Positions 1-9,576 of a stretch of DNA of 43,618 nucleotides are shown piece by piece (position 1 is the stretch's first letter; every line of letters starts with the position of its first letter). The stretch lies in assembly GCA_027449865.1 (NCBI GenBank), contig DAIDKV010000185.1:1-43618 (forward strand), read 5' to 3'. This DNA is from Planctomycetales bacterium (GTDB lineage Bacteria > Planctomycetota > Planctomycetia > Isosphaerales > Isosphaeraceae). The notes below the pieces were generated by a model. It searched no databases. It was not told the DNA's origin and saw nothing but the letters and a program-made list of their open reading frames with translations. A program made the translations under genes and the position numbers.

Positions 1-369
1 AAGAATGTCTCGCCATCGATCGTCGTCCGAGCGGACCTCGACGACCAGGTCGGGCACGATCTTGAGATAGCCCCTGGGAAACTTTCCCTTGGGGATTTTC
101 GCATAGCTGTAAAAGCTGATATCCGCGCCACGCACGGTGTCCGGATCTCGCCCGGTGACGACGCCCGAATCATTGGAGAGGACGTGGCCGAGGTCGTGCG
201 GACCGGCATGACTCCGCAGGATGAAATGCGTCTCGCCGCAGACTTTTCCGTGTCTTGGAGTCGCTGGCGGCATCGATACGATCCTCCCCTGAACCAACTC
301 CTCGGGATATCCGGGATCTGGCCGGGTGGCGAACTCCTCGGCGGTCATCGGTTCGGTCGCGGTGGCCAT
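1..369 (-). CDS. Uma2-family putative endonuclease, C-terminus cut by window edge
   Basis: The frame opens with ATG at 369 and runs off the window after 123 codons, so only the N-terminal two thirds are present. Visible family features are the opening MTAEEF, the helix-turn PGYPEELVQGRIV, the segment NDSGVVTGRDPDTVRGADISF, and the strand PDLVVEVRS that carries the acidic catalytic residues of the PD-(D/E)XK-like fold. Uma2 (DUF820) proteins are abundant in planctomycetes and cyanobacteria; their substrate is not established. A second, complete Uma2 gene lies at 33153-33794. The next gene on this strand ends only 64 bp upstream of this start, so co-transcription is possible. Family assignment is good, cellular role unknown. 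Confidence 0.85.
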   Translation of the reverse strand, partial: MATATEPMTAEEFATRPDPGYPEELVQGRIVSMPPATPRHGKVCGETHFILRSHAGPHDLGHVLSNDSGVVTGRDPDTVRGADISFYSYAKIPKGKFPRGYLKIVPDLVVEVRSDDDRWRDIL

Positions 370-433
370 GGAACGCGCCTCCTTTGGAGGGACCTGGCGG
401 ATGCGGAGGCATCCGGTCACTCGATTTCGCCGG

Positions 434-1774
434 TCACTCGTCCTCGAAGTCGTCGTCGTCCTCGTCCTCGTCCTCGTCGGTGTGGTCGTCGTCGTCATCG
501 AGGTTGTCGTCGCGGAGGGTGGCCTGATCGCGTCGAGCCTGGATTCCTTCGAGGGTTCTGCGCAGGATGTCGAGGCCGTTTTCTCCGGCGATGTGCTCGC
601 GGAACGGGAGGGCGAGCCGGAGCAATTCGGGGTGGCTCGGGCCGACGTCCTCGACGGTCTGCTTGAGGAGGTCGAGGAACTCGACGAGGCCCTCCTCGGG
701 GAGTCGGGCCCGAGCGACGAGCGATCGGAGTTCGGCGAGGGAGGCGGTTCCGCCGCGGGGGATGGAGATCGAGGCGGAGGGATGCGGGACGACGCGGGAA
801 CCGATCGTCGAGGGGCGGTCTCGATCGCGATCGCGGTCGCGTGGGTCGGAGGTGTCTCGGGCGCGCCGGCTGTTTTCGACGGCCTGGATGAGTTGCTCCT
901 GGGCCTCGGCGACGTAGGCGGCCCAGTCGGTGGAGAAGTCCTGGCGGAAGGCTTCGATGTAGCCGGGCTCGTAGGTTCGGGAGAGGAACTTGAGCTGGTG
1001 GAAGACGCGGTGCGAGAGGGCCTGCAATTCCTCGGTCATCTCGGCGTCGCGGTCGTGGGCGGCCTGATAGTGCCGGAACCGTCCGATCCAGACCTTGAGC
1101 CGGGCGTACTGTTCGAGCTTGCCCAGAGCGCCGAAGGCGGCCATGCCGGCGTCGACCTCGTGGGCCAGAAGCTGCAACTGGCCGCCGGGGAAGTGGGCCT
1201 CGGCGTCCCAGAGGAGTCGGTCCTCGACGGCAAACTGCTCGGCCAGCTCGGGCTGCAAGCGGTCGATCTCGCGGCGGAGGTTGCGGTAGGCGTCGGTGGC
1301 GGTCCGAAGGTCGCGGCGGGCCTCCTCGACGTCGCGGCCGACATCTTCCAGGTCGGCGCGGGCGCGTCGCCTGGCGTTTTCGATCTCGGCGCGTGAGGTC
1401 TCGATGAGGCGTTCGGCGTCGGTCTCCGAGTTTAGCGACGACTTGAACTGCGCGAGCTTGCGCATCAGGTCTTTCAGAAGTTGTTCCTCGTGATCGGCCT
1501 GTTCGAGCGCCCGGAGACTGGCCGGACGAACGACGCGGAGCCGCTCGACGGCCTTGCGGGCCCGAAGCTCGGCGGCGCGGAACTGCTCGGCGGCGTGCTG
1601 CGTTTCTCCCTCGATCTTTCGGGCCCTGGTCTTGGCCTCGGCCTGGCGGACCAGCTCGGCGAGCTTCTCCAGTGCCGGTGAAACGGCCGGTTCGGCCCCG
1701 AGACGGCCCGGCCCCACTCCAACCACCCCACGGACGCCCCGAATCGCCGGGGCCAACCGCTCTTCCCGATCCAT
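434..1774 (-). CDS. Coiled-coil protein with highly acidic C-terminal tail, unknown function
   Basis: A 446-residue protein starting at an ATG preceded by AAGGAAAATATC. Residues about 30-200 are dominated by Ala/Glu/Arg/Leu heptads (LAELVRQAEAKTRARKIEGE and onward), predicting long coiled coils. A second helical block follows to about residue 300. A short RDRDRDRDR run lies near residue 315, and the protein ends in an almost purely Asp/Glu tail of about 25 residues. There is no signal peptide or membrane segment, so it is probably cytoplasmic. I recognise no enzyme motif. The acidic tail could bind basic proteins or metal, which is inference. The long plus-strand frame opposite it (326-1396) is a high-GC shadow. 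Confidence 0.8.
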   Translation of the reverse strand: MDREERLAPAIRGVRGVVGVGPGRLGAEPAVSPALEKLAELVRQAEAKTRARKIEGETQHAAEQFRAAELRARKAVERLRVVRPASLRALEQADHEEQLLKDLMRKLAQFKSSLNSETDAERLIETSRAEIENARRRARADLEDVGRDVEEARRDLRTATDAYRNLRREIDRLQPELAEQFAVEDRLLWDAEAHFPGGQLQLLAHEVDAGMAAFGALGKLEQYARLKVWIGRFRHYQAAHDRDAEMTEELQALSHRVFHQLKFLSRTYEPGYIEAFRQDFSTDWAAYVAEAQEQLIQAVENSRRARDTSDPRDRDRDRDRPSTIGSRVVPHPSASISIPRGGTASLAELRSLVARARLPEEGLVEFLDLLKQTVEDVGPSHPELLRLALPFREHIAGENGLDILRRTLEGIQARRDQATLRDDNLDDDDDHTDEDEDEDDDDFEDE

Positions 1775-2172
1775 GATATTTTCCTTCGGAGTTTATTCAG
1801 AACCTTATTTATCGATACGTATCTAGGCTCCGTACGGTCCGATCGCCCCGCGCGGTGATTGCATCTTACCGGACGGGCGCCCGTGGCGAAACCCAGCGGG
1901 GCGCCGGACCTGGGGGAATCGGGAGCGGAGCCGAGGCCGGGGTGGTCCGGTGTGGTCGCGACCCGGGATCCGGAGCGTGCGCGGGTCTTTTCCCCGTGAG
2001 TGGTTTATCATGAGTAGCCAGCCGCGTTCGGAACTGGACCAGGATTCCGCCTCAAGCCCAATCGGTCGGCGGGACGATCTCAGTCTCTTTCGGTGAGGCG
2101 CCGGTTGACGTACGCGGTCGAGTCACGGCCTTCCGACGCCGATGTGTCGTTCCGACGATCAGGAGGAACTCG
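1775..2172. other. Intergenic region, no convincing gene
   Basis: About 400 bp between two divergently read genes. It should hold the promoters of the coiled-coil gene (leftward) and of the AAA fragment (rightward). The first part (1780-1830) is locally AT-rich. The short frames here have no family resemblance. A good Shine-Dalgarno (AGGAGG) sits at the right end, just before the ATG at 2173. Confidence 0.5.
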
Positions 2173-2493
2173 ATGAGCCCGGAGTCGAGCCCGTTCACGC
2201 CAGGCCAGCGGGTCCCCATCGAGTTCTTCGTGGGACGGGTTCGGGAGATCGAACGGCTCAGGAGCCTGGTGCGGGCCGCCGCCCGGGGAAAGTTCAAGAT
2301 TGGCTTTGTGACCGGCGAGCGCGGGATCGGCAAGACGTCACTCGTCTCGTTCGTCCGGCATCTCTCGGAGAAAGACGATCGCGTCGCCGGCGCCCACGTC
2401 TTCCTGGGCGGGGCAAAGGATGTCCCCGACATGATCCGGCGCACGCTGGACAGGCTACTGAAGGAGAACGTCGAGAAGCCCTGGTACGGCAAA
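2173..2493 (+). pseudogene. Truncated AAA/STAND-type ATP-binding protein (N-terminal fragment)
   Basis: ATG at 2173 follows an excellent Shine-Dalgarno (CAGGAGGAACTCG). The translated start reads like the N-terminus of a family of AAA ATPases: FFVGRVREIERL at residues 18-30 and a Walker A GERGIGKTSL at 48-57, followed by the start of the RecA-like fold. Family resemblance stops at about residue 107 (EKPWYGK). The frame then passes antisense through a hairpin and the end of the DUF1559 gene to a stop at 2652. No Walker B, sensor or C-terminal effector domain is present. I infer a gene whose 3' part was removed when the DUF1559 gene and its terminator came to lie here. A short expressed remnant cannot be excluded. 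Confidence 0.75.
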
Positions 2494-2513
2494 CGGACAA
2501 AGCCTGAGACAAA

Positions 2514-2546
2514 GCGAGCCGGGTGGCCTTGCACCACCCGGCTCGC
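2514..2546 (-). terminator. Strong hairpin, probable terminator of the DUF1559 gene
   Basis: A perfect 13-bp inverted repeat (GCGAGCCGGGTGG at 2514-2526, complement at 2534-2546) with a 7-base loop. It begins 36 bp past the DUF1559 stop on the minus strand. There is no clear U-tract, so efficiency is uncertain. Confidence 0.65.
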
Positions 2547-2581
2547 CGGTCGCCGGACGATTTGCCATCGATCCGTTGCGA

Positions 2582-3655
2582 TCAATAACTGTTGGCGGAG
2601 AGAACCTCGCCGTTGCCTCGGGTGCCCAGCGCCATCCAGGTCTGGAAGCTGACGGAGTTCTTGATGAACTTGACACTGCCGTCGGCCGCCAGGGCGTTCA
2701 CGCCGCCGGCATGCCAGCTCGAGGCGGGCAGATAGTGCGCGGCCTGGGCCTGCTGGCAGCAGCCAACCCGGCAGCTATTCCAGGTGTACTGGCCGCCGCC
2801 GTTGGGCGGAACGACGGTGTTGAACAGCGTGTAGCCCATCATGCCGGCGCCCCAGCGATAGCCACGGTCGTCGGCCAGGAAGAGGGTCTGGAACGAGAGG
2901 CTGCAATTCTGAAGGTCGGCGGTCACCAGGTTGTAGGCGATCTGGCTGACGTCGAGCTTGTTGGCGGCGTTACCGACACTCGACATCGTGCCATTGCCCG
3001 GCGCGGGACCGCCTGGGCTGGCGTTGCCGTTGCCGCACTTGGCCTCGGCGGCGGCGATCGTGTTGGAGGTTCCGTCCGTGATGTCCGAGATGCCGTAGCT
3101 GTACGTCATGCCGAAGACCCCCGTACTCGCCGGCATGTGCTGGCCGGTGTTGAAGGTCGTCGTCCCGACGCTCATGTGGTAGCTGTTGTTGTTGATCGGT
3201 CCGGCGTTCGGATCGGACGGGCAAAGGAACGAACTGATCTTCGTGTTGTACACGGTCATGTTGATGTAACCGCCGAGCGAGGCATAACCCTTGTCTCGCG
3301 CCGTCGGCTCGGAATACGGCTCGGGCGCCCACGACCAGTTGGCCGCGTTGTACAGCGGCATTTGCTCCATGAAGGGGAGCATCTGCGCCTGCGCGCTCCA
3401 GCAACTCCAGTTGTAAACCGTGTACGGCGGGTTGTTCGGTTGGAGCGTCGAGCCCATTGGGAAGACGTTGGAAGTCTGGTGGTAGTTGTGCAGGCCCAGA
3501 CCGATCTGCTTCAGATTGTTGACGCACTGCGCCCGGCGGGCTGCCTCGCGAGCCGCCTGCACGGCCGGAAGCAACAGGGCGATCAGCACCGCGATGATCG
3601 CAATGACGACCAGCAACTCGATCAGCGTGAAACCGCGACGTGCATGCCTCTTCAT
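2582..3655 (-). CDS. DUF1559 domain protein with prepilin-type N-terminus
   Basis: A 357-residue protein. Residues 7-30 form a classical type IV prepilin/pseudopilin signal ([20 protein letters not shown]): cleavage is expected after the Gly, leaving a methylated Phe and a long hydrophobic helix. The DUF1559 block follows directly ([20 protein letters not shown], then LHNYHQT). The usual C-terminal motif is present: [17 protein letters not shown], then the end block [15 protein letters not shown]1559 proteins occur in dozens of paralogues in planctomycete genomes and probably form extracellular pseudopilin-like structures; the function is not established. The length is typical. A small lipoprotein gene (3831-4010) lies upstream on the same strand. 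The hairpin at 2514-2546 probably ends its transcript. Confidence 0.95.
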   Translation of the reverse strand: MKRHARRGFTLIELLVVIAIIAVLIALLLPAVQAAREAARRAQCVNNLKQIGLGLHNYHQTSNVFPMGSTLQPNNPPYTVYNWSCWSAQAQMLPFMEQMPLYNAANWSWAPEPYSEPTARDKGYASLGGYINMTVYNTKISSFLCPSDPNAGPINNNSYHMSVGTTTFNTGQHMPASTGVFGMTYSYGISDITDGTSNTIAAAEAKCGNGNASPGGPAPGNGTMSSVGNAANKLDVSQIAYNLVTADLQNCSLSFQTLFLADDRGYRWGAGMMGYTLFNTVVPPNGGGQYTWNSCRVGCCQQAQAAHYLPASSWHAGGVNALAADGSVKFIKNSVSFQTWMALGTRGNGEVLSANSY

Positions 3656-3830
3656 CGGAAACCTCCATCGGGAATGGCATAAAGAAAGGATAAACGAATC
3701 GCTTCCGGATCGACGCGGGGGGAGGGACTCCGCGGCCTCCGGATGTGGACCAATGGCCCCAGACTCATGGTCGGTTCCATCGGTCCGATCCCATCGCAGC
3801 GGTCGAACCGAACCGTGGCGGAGAACCGAT

Positions 3831-4010
3831 TTACCTCCCCTGCGCGTTATCGGCCGGCTGATTCTTCATCATGAAGTCGCCCATGGCCTTGTTGCGCTGG
3901 GTCGCGGCAGGCGGAGGCGTCGCCGGGCCATTCGTCGCCGTCCCCTGATCGCAACCGACCGAAGCGCCCAGCACCACGGCCAGGCATAGCCCAGAGATCC
4001 GCTTCTTCAT
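3831..4010 (-). CDS. Small lipoprotein, 59 residues
   Basis: I chose the ATG at 4010 because it gives a clean lipoprotein signal: MKKR, a hydrophobic core, then a Cys at residue 20 (VGC). The upstream extension of the frame (to 4187) has no signal character. The mature part is about 40 residues, rich in Pro/Ala/Thr and then Lys/Met/Asn ([12 protein letters not shown]). It sits upstream of the DUF1559 gene, a pairing common in planctomycetes, so it may act with that envelope protein; this is inference. A second lipoprotein of identical length and similar composition is at 21001-21180. Confidence 0.7.
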   Translation of the reverse strand: MKKRISGLCLAVVLGASVGCDQGTATNGPATPPPAATQRNKAMGDFMMKNQPADNAQGR

Positions 4011-4473
4011 CGATGACACGAGAACCCCCCAGAGAAATGTTGGGTCGAGGAATGCGCCTATGAAATTAGGCTTGCCCATCCCCTGAATGATGGGCGATAC
4101 ATTCCTCATGACCTCTAAATCTGTTCGAAGTAACTGACCCAAAGATTGGTGTGAAGCGAATGTAAACGGAGAAGTCGGCCCTGGCAATCAAAATTCCTTT
4201 ACGCGCGGCTTTTTTTCGATGCCACGATGGGACAGTGCGAGGATGTGCCACCGGAGGGGCGGAGACGTGGAGACATAGGGGGTCAACGGCAGGGAATTAC
4301 GTTCTATCCGATCTCTGGATTTACTGGATTTTTTGATGAGTTGAGGGACGGGATGGCCGGGTGGGGATGGCGTGAGATCGGTTTATTCCGGAGGACTCGT
4401 ATCCAGGGGCGATTGGCGTCTGGCGATTGGGTGCGATCGCCGCCGGGAGCGGTTGGATCGTGCTTCCGAGGGA
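4011..4473. other. Intergenic region, no gene seen
   Basis: About 460 bp between the small lipoprotein gene and the end of the acyl-CoA synthetase gene, both read leftward. The stretch 4020-4220 is less GC-rich than its surroundings and probably holds the lipoprotein promoter. The part next to the synthetase stop has short direct repeats of GGCGATTGG (about 4412-4430). No convincing coding frame. Confidence 0.4.
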
Positions 4474-7218
4474 TCAGGGAACGCGCTCGGCCCTGAGCAC
4501 GCCGTCGTCGGCGTCGAGCGAGAGCCGGAAGCCGAGTCGCTCGCAGACGCGTCTCATCCCGAGGTTCTCCGGGAGGATCGACCCGACGATCCGGCCGATC
4601 CCCTCGTCCCGGGCGATCGCGACCAGTCGGTCTAACAAGGCTGTTCCGAGCCCCTGGCGCTGGTAACGGTCGGAGATCAGGAGGGCGAATTCGGCGTCGT
4701 CGGTTCCGCGGAGGCGGGAGAGCCGGCCGACTCCGGCGATCTCTCGGGTGTCGGTGGCTTCGGGGTTCTCGCGCTCGGCGACCAGCGCGATCTCCCGGTC
4801 GTAGTCGATGTAGCAGATCCGGGTGAGGCGTTCGTGCGCCACCCGGGCGCTGAGCTTCATGGCGTGGAAGTAGCGGAGGGCCACCGTTCGTTCGGAGAGC
4901 GTCCCGTGGAAGGCGACCAGCATCGGCTCGTCCTCGGGGCGGATCGGCCGGAGCCGCATCGGGGTCCCGTCGCTGGCGGTCCAGGTGGTCGCGTACTGAG
5001 AGGGATACGGCCGGATCGCCAGTCGAGGCAGGGCGGAGGGTTCCACCTCGGGACCGTGCACGATCACCCGGGCGTCGAGCGCCAGCAACCGATCGGGCGA
5101 AGCGAGAAGTGGGTTTATATCGATTTCCTTGATCCAGCGCTGCTGGACGACCAGGTCGCTGAAGCGCACGAGCAACTGTTCGAGTGCCGCCAGGTCGATC
5201 GGCCGGCGTCCGCGGACGCCCTTGAGCGCCTGAAGGATTCGGGTTTGTTCCATCATCCGGCGGGCGAGCGTGGAGTTCAGCGGCGGGAGGCCGAGCGCCC
5301 GGTCGTGAAAAACCTCGACGAGCTGGCCGCCGGTTCCGAACAGGAGGACCGGGCCGAACTGGGGATCGAGGCTACTGCCGACGATCAGCTCGTAGCCGTC
5401 GAGCCGGAGCATGGGCTGAACGTTCACGCCGTCGAAGTGCCCGGCGCCGACTCGATCGCGGACCGACGACTCGATCGACCGGAAGGCGAGGCGGACCGCT
5501 TCCTCGTCGGCCAGGTCGAGCTGCACGCCGCCGACATCGGTCTTGTGCGTGATGGTTTTGGAGTGCAGCTTCAGGACGACCGGATAGCCGATCGCGCGGG
5601 CGGCCTGGATGGCCTGGTCCTCGGTGGTTGCGATCCGAGACTCGGTGGTTGGGATGCCGTAAGCGGCGAGGACGCGTTTCGACTCGTCCTCGGTCAGGAT
5701 GGTTCGGCCCTCGGCGCGAGCGGCGTCGACGATGGCGCTGGCGGTGGAGGCGGCGTGGTCGGCGTCTTCCTCGCCGGAGGGGAGCGTCGGCGTTTCGTAG
5801 ATCGCCTGGAGGTTGTAAAACGACCGCCACATCAGGGTGAAGATCCGGGCGGCGGTGTCGGGATAGGCGAAAGTGGGGATGCCGGCATGGTCGAGAACCT
5901 CCTCGCCGGGCGCGACCGACTCGCCTCCCATCCAGCTTGCGAGCACGGGCTTGCCGGGGATTTTGGCGAATTTGGAGAGGGCCTCGGCGGTCGCGGTCGG
6001 GTCGCTCATGGCCTGGGGAGTGAGGATCGCGAGCAGGCCGTCGGTCGATTCGTCGCGCGCGGCGGCCTCGAGTGCCTGGGCGTAGCGTTTGGGGTCGGCG
6101 TCGCCGAGGATGTCGATCGGGTTGGCGTGGCTCCAGGCGGCGGGGAGGAAGGCGTTGAGGGCCTCGATGGTCGTTGGGGAAGGCTTGGCCAGCTCGCCCC
6201 GGCTCTTGATCAGGGCGTCGGTGGCGAGGACGCCGGGGCCTCCGGCGTTGGTGACGATCGCCAGCCTCGGCCCGCGCGGGCGAGGCTGCTTCGCCAGGAC
6301 GTCGGCCATGTCGAAGACCTCGGAGATCGAGTCGACCCGAAGAACCCCCGCGCGGCGGAAGGCGGCCTCAAGAACCTCGTCGCTCCCGGACATCGAGCCG
6401 GTGTGCGAGGCCGCCGCCTTCGCCGCGGCCTCGGTCCGGCCCGCCTTGATCACGATGATCGGCTTGGAAAGCGCCACCTCGCGCGAGGCCGAGAGAAACG
6501 CCCGGGCATCGCCGATCGTCTCCATGTAGATCACGATGCATTTGGTCTCCGGATCGTCGGCCAGATGATCGATCAGATCGCCCCAGCCGACATCCAGCAT
6601 CGATCCGATCGAGACAAACGCACTAAATCCGACGTTGACCTTCAGGCTCCAGTCGAGGATCGCGGTCAGCAGGGCGCCGCTCTGGCTGAGGAATCCGACA
6701 CTCCCGCGCCGGGCCATTCCGGCGGCGAAGGTGGCGTTCAGGCCGATCACCGGGTTCATCACGCCGAGGCAGTTCGGGCCGATCAGCCGGATGCCGCCGC
6801 GCCTGGCCTGTTCGAGAACCTGGCGCTCGAGCTCGGCGCCCTCGGGACCGACCTCCTTGAAGCCGGCGGAGATGATGATCGCCCCCTTGACGCCCCGATC
6901 GGCGCACTGGCCGATGATCTCGGGGACGCTCGGAGCGGGCGTGACAACGACAGCCAGATCGACCGGCTCGGGGATCGCGGCCAGATCGCGATAGGCACGG
7001 ATGCCCAGGACATTCGGCCGCTTCGGGTTGACCGGGTAGACGGTTCCGCCGAACGGGCTACTGATGAGGTTCCAGAGGATCGATCGGCCGACGCTGCCGG
7101 GCTTCTCGCTGGCGCCGATGACGGCGACAGCCCTCGGCGCGAAGATCGCGCCGAGCGGCCCGCGCGGATCGGGGCGGGGATCGGACTCGGAGGCGAGGAA
7201 CGTCGACGGAACGCTCAT
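4474..7218 (-). CDS. NDP-forming acyl-CoA synthetase fused to GNAT acetyltransferase (PatZ/Pat-like)
   Basis: A 914-residue protein, close to the size of E. coli PatZ. I chose the ATG at 7218 because GGGAG precedes it and the family's CoA-binding domain starts soon after; the frame stays open to 7413. Domains in order: CoA-binding Rossmann domain (VAVIGAS, 31-37), succinyl-CoA-ligase-like domain with [10 protein letters not shown] (147-156) and SHTGS (His272), ATP-grasp (about 500-730), and C-terminal GNAT (742-914) with an acetyl-CoA loop [12 protein letters not shown]. Pat enzymes acetylate lysines of acetyl-CoA synthetase and other proteins. The His in SHTGS aligns in position with the phosphorylated His of ADP-forming acetyl-CoA synthetases, so the synthetase half may be active here; that needs alignment. 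It is monocistronic. Confidence 0.9.
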   Translation of the reverse strand: MSVPSTFLASESDPRPDPRGPLGAIFAPRAVAVIGASEKPGSVGRSILWNLISSPFGGTVYPVNPKRPNVLGIRAYRDLAAIPEPVDLAVVVTPAPSVPEIIGQCADRGVKGAIIISAGFKEVGPEGAELERQVLEQARRGGIRLIGPNCLGVMNPVIGLNATFAAGMARRGSVGFLSQSGALLTAILDWSLKVNVGFSAFVSIGSMLDVGWGDLIDHLADDPETKCIVIYMETIGDARAFLSASREVALSKPIIVIKAGRTEAAAKAAASHTGSMSGSDEVLEAAFRRAGVLRVDSISEVFDMADVLAKQPRPRGPRLAIVTNAGGPGVLATDALIKSRGELAKPSPTTIEALNAFLPAAWSHANPIDILGDADPKRYAQALEAAARDESTDGLLAILTPQAMSDPTATAEALSKFAKIPGKPVLASWMGGESVAPGEEVLDHAGIPTFAYPDTAARIFTLMWRSFYNLQAIYETPTLPSGEEDADHAASTASAIVDAARAEGRTILTEDESKRVLAAYGIPTTESRIATTEDQAIQAARAIGYPVVLKLHSKTITHKTDVGGVQLDLADEEAVRLAFRSIESSVRDRVGAGHFDGVNVQPMLRLDGYELIVGSSLDPQFGPVLLFGTGGQLVEVFHDRALGLPPLNSTLARRMMEQTRILQALKGVRGRRPIDLAALEQLLVRFSDLVVQQRWIKEIDINPLLASPDRLLALDARVIVHGPEVEPSALPRLAIRPYPSQYATTWTASDGTPMRLRPIRPEDEPMLVAFHGTLSERTVALRYFHAMKLSARVAHERLTRICYIDYDREIALVAERENPEATDTREIAGVGRLSRLRGTDDAEFALLISDRYQRQGLGTALLDRLVAIARDEGIGRIVGSILPENLGMRRVCERLGFRLSLDADDGVLRAERVP

Positions 7219-7499
7219 GCGGCTGCTCCCGATCGCGTGAGGGCGGGTGGTCGCCGGCCTCATCCGGCCGGATTCCCCGAACCCGATTGCACAGCGATCG
7301 GCTCCGATTGGCAAGGGGAAGCTCGCATGAATCCTGGGTGAACGACTGGAAATCGTGGAGGCATGACCCAATAATCGGCGTAAGACGTCCGAATACCCGC
7401 GCGGGGCGATCAAACAACACCCCTCCCGGAGCGCGACGACATCTCTCGCGTCGGAAGTATCAAATTCGTTAAGAACCCATCGAGAGAGGAGATTCCTTC

Positions 7500-7856
7500 A
7501 TGGCCACCCCTCAGATCAACGGCGCGACCGCCAGCACAACCACGTGGGTGCAGGATCAATCGTGTTCGTTCACGATTTCGGGGAGCCAGTTCGCCGCCAG
7601 CGCGACGGTGCAGTTGACCGACACGCGTGCCACCTGGGGGCCGGCGGCCTACGATCAGCGCACGTCGAACAACGTTCGATTTCGCAGCTCCCCGACCAAC
7701 ATCAACGGTGGCATTCTCATGGGGATCGGGGCGCTAACGATCACCGTGACGAACCCGCCCGCGTCATCGGCCCAGACGAACGTGCAGGGCTATTACATTC
7801 TGCCCACGCCGCCGCCATCGACCTCGACAAAGCCGCCGGGATCGGAGGAAAGCTGA
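7500..7856 (+). CDS. Small beta-rich hypothetical protein, 118 residues
   Basis: ATG at 7500 is preceded by GAGAGGAGATTCCTTC. The product is rich in Thr/Ser/Asn with alternating hydrophobics (CSFTISGSQFAASATVQLTD), followed by a Pro/Thr/Ser tail. This resembles a single IPT/TIG or Ig-like beta-sandwich unit (phrases like ALTITVTNPP are typical), but there is no signal peptide and I would not name a family. It stands alone: the gene on its left is divergent, and the MBL-fold gene on its right is convergent, ending 30 bp away. Confidence 0.65.
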   Translation: MATPQINGATASTTTWVQDQSCSFTISGSQFAASATVQLTDTRATWGPAAYDQRTSNNVRFRSSPTNINGGILMGIGALTITVTNPPASSAQTNVQGYYILPTPPPSTSTKPPGSEES

Positions 7857-7886
7857 CGATTCCAGAGTGCCAGGCGAGAGGTTTGA

Positions 7887-8987
7887 TCACGCGATTCGCC
7901 CGGCTTCCCCTTCGTGTTCCAGGGTGAAATGCCCCCTGTTGTCGAAGATCAGGTGGCACGCGCCGCCCTTCCGACCTGATCCCGAGAGCCTTGCCCTTGC
8001 CTTCGCGGCGAGCATGGCACGTATTCGGGTGAAGCTGGGGTCGGGTGCTGTCGGGAAGGAACTCTCATCGTGTCGCAGGACTGCGGCCGAGTGAATGGAA
8101 GACGCTCTCGCCTGAATATGGTCCAGCGCCTCCCTCTGGGGAAGGGCTTTCGACGCGAACGGCGTTAGGATCGCGACAGGCTTGCTGCCGGCCGAAAACC
8201 GATCCCAGAGCCCGAGACAAAAGCCGTTCTTCGACCCATGATGCGAGACCTTCACGGCGTGGGCCGAGAGGTCATCGACGGGCTTATCGTCCAGCACATG
8301 CTGCCAGCCCTCGTTCTCCACATCGCCGCCGAGGATGATCCTCGTCCGACCGAACTGAATCAGGAGCGCCGACGAGATCAGGTTGTGGTCCGCTCCTGGC
8401 AACGCTGACTTGAAGCGCTTTCTAGCGAACGACTTCACCAAACATCGCTTGTATTCGTCGGTGTGGCGCCCGGACGGTGCCAGGCCCCAGATCCGGACGC
8501 TCGACCTCTTGTCGACCGATTCCGGATAGATCAGCGTCTTTGCAGACACCGCTTGTGTGGAGGGAACTTGGGACAGAATCCCATCGAAGAGCTCGGAGAT
8601 TTCCGCCGCCCCCTCCCGCGCATCCGCATCCAATCGGTTGCTGCTGGTCGCGGCGTCGGCCTGGAAGAACGACTTCAACAGGTCGAAATCGGGCGGCTGG
8701 AGGCCGCCGAACCCCCAAAATTTCCTGATCTGGAAATCGCGGACCAGGCGGCTCATCCCGGTGAAGTGATCGGCATGAGGATGTGTCAGGCAGAGGAAGG
8801 CCAGCTCACGGACGCCTCTGGATTTCAGCAGGTCATGTGCGGGATTCGTCCGTACATCCTTCGACGAGGTTGCGAAGCAATCGATCACGGCCCAGGACCG
8901 ATCGGGCAGTTGGATCACGATGCTCTCGCCGGAGGACGCGCCGAACAAATAAAGATGGAGTTCAGCCCTCTTCGTCGCCATCGCCAT
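7887..8987 (-). CDS. ComEC/Rec2-type metallo-beta-lactamase-fold hydrolase, third gene of operon
   Basis: A 366-residue soluble protein (MAMATKR start at 8987; a second ATG at 8981 is equally possible). The zinc-site motif HPHADH is at residues 69-74, GGD at 220-222 and SHHGS at 248-252. This is the pattern of the beta-lactamase-fold domain at the C-terminus of the DNA-uptake protein ComEC, here without the membrane channel. The strand before the GGD motif (ISSALLIQFGRTRIILGGD) also fits. Relatives hydrolyse phosphodiesters, so a nuclease or nucleotide-hydrolase role is likely but unproven. The start overlaps the preceding gene by 26 bp, indicating translational coupling. There is no signal peptide. 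Basic residues cluster near the C-terminus (KARARLSGSGRKGG). Confidence 0.85.
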   Translation of the reverse strand: MAMATKRAELHLYLFGASSGESIVIQLPDRSWAVIDCFATSSKDVRTNPAHDLLKSRGVRELAFLCLTHPHADHFTGMSRLVRDFQIRKFWGFGGLQPPDFDLLKSFFQADAATSSNRLDADAREGAAEISELFDGILSQVPSTQAVSAKTLIYPESVDKRSSVRIWGLAPSGRHTDEYKRCLVKSFARKRFKSALPGADHNLISSALLIQFGRTRIILGGDVENEGWQHVLDDKPVDDLSAHAVKVSHHGSKNGFCLGLWDRFSAGSKPVAILTPFASKALPQREALDHIQARASSIHSAAVLRHDESSFPTAPDPSFTRIRAMLAAKARARLSGSGRKGGACHLIFDNRGHFTLEHEGEAGRIA

Positions 8988-9576
8988 CGTCCACCAGGAG
9001 ATCGGCATAAGCCGCCTTGATTTTCTTGATTTCCTCCCACAAATCGTCCGGGATCCGCTTTCTTGGCACCTTCCGGAAGGAAGACCGAATGACATCCCCC
9101 GCATCCGTGAGGGTCCACCGGAAGAGATCCCCCCGGCCAATCGATTTCCTGGCCAGATCTTGCTCCGGCCACTGCGCGGCGATCGTCTCTCCATGCTCCG
9201 AAACGAGCGTGACGAAGGCCGTTCCGTCGATGATGTCATCGACGCGTCCGTCGAATTGCTCTCGGACGACCGCCTTCTTCTCAACCTGCAAGACCGGCCG
9301 TTCAGCCTTCCGATCCGCCCGTGGTATGGCCCGAAAGCGACCACGGTCCGAGCCGATCTCCTTCCGACCGGGTCGCTTCGAATTCTCCCGGGAGCGGACA
9401 ACGCTCCGCTTGGCCTCGGACTGCACCGGGACCTCTCCGAGAGGCGCCCCTCGATTTGCCCTCTTCAGCTTCGAGCCGACGCTCCTCGGCCCGCAAAGAT
9501 CCTCGGATGCCAACAGCACAGCCTTCCACCGTGACATGGGCCCAGACCTCAGAGAATTCCACTCAATCAGACTCAT
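8962..9576 (-). CDS. Hypothetical protein with basic linker and small C-terminal beta domain, second gene of operon
   Basis: A 204-residue protein from ATG at 9576. The first about 95 residues are basic and low in order (Arg/Lys/Ser/Pro-rich). From about residue 98 a compact domain begins: VEKKAVVREQFDGRVDDIID, then strands ending in RWTLTDAGDVIRSSF, then a helix DDLWEEIKKIKAAYADLL and an acidic end. The alternating pattern suggests a small SH3- or OB-like barrel, which is inference. It overlaps the upstream gene by 14 bp and the MBL-fold gene by 26 bp, so all three are probably made together. I do not recognise a named family. Confidence 0.75.
   Translation of the reverse strand: MSLIEWNSLRSGPMSRWKAVLLASEDLCGPRSVGSKLKRANRGAPLGEVPVQSEAKRSVVRSRENSKRPGRKEIGSDRGRFRAIPRADRKAERPVLQVEKKAVVREQFDGRVDDIIDGTAFVTLVSEHGETIAAQWPEQDLARKSIGRGDLFRWTLTDAGDVIRSSFRKVPRKRIPDDLWEEIKKIKAAYADLLVDDGDGDEEG

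Noticed and set aside
326-1396. 356-residue plus-strand frame opposite the coiled-coil gene
   Set aside because: It is the complement of a GC-rich gene: Val/Gly/Glu-rich with no domain, and the minus-strand frame has the better start and structure.
2576-3682. 368-residue plus-strand frame over the DUF1559 gene
   Set aside because: Antisense to a textbook DUF1559 protein with its pilin-type signal and C-terminal motif.
4834-7341. 835-residue plus-strand frame
   Set aside because: Antisense to the Pat-like gene, whose domains are complete; its composition is typical of shadow frames in GC-rich DNA.
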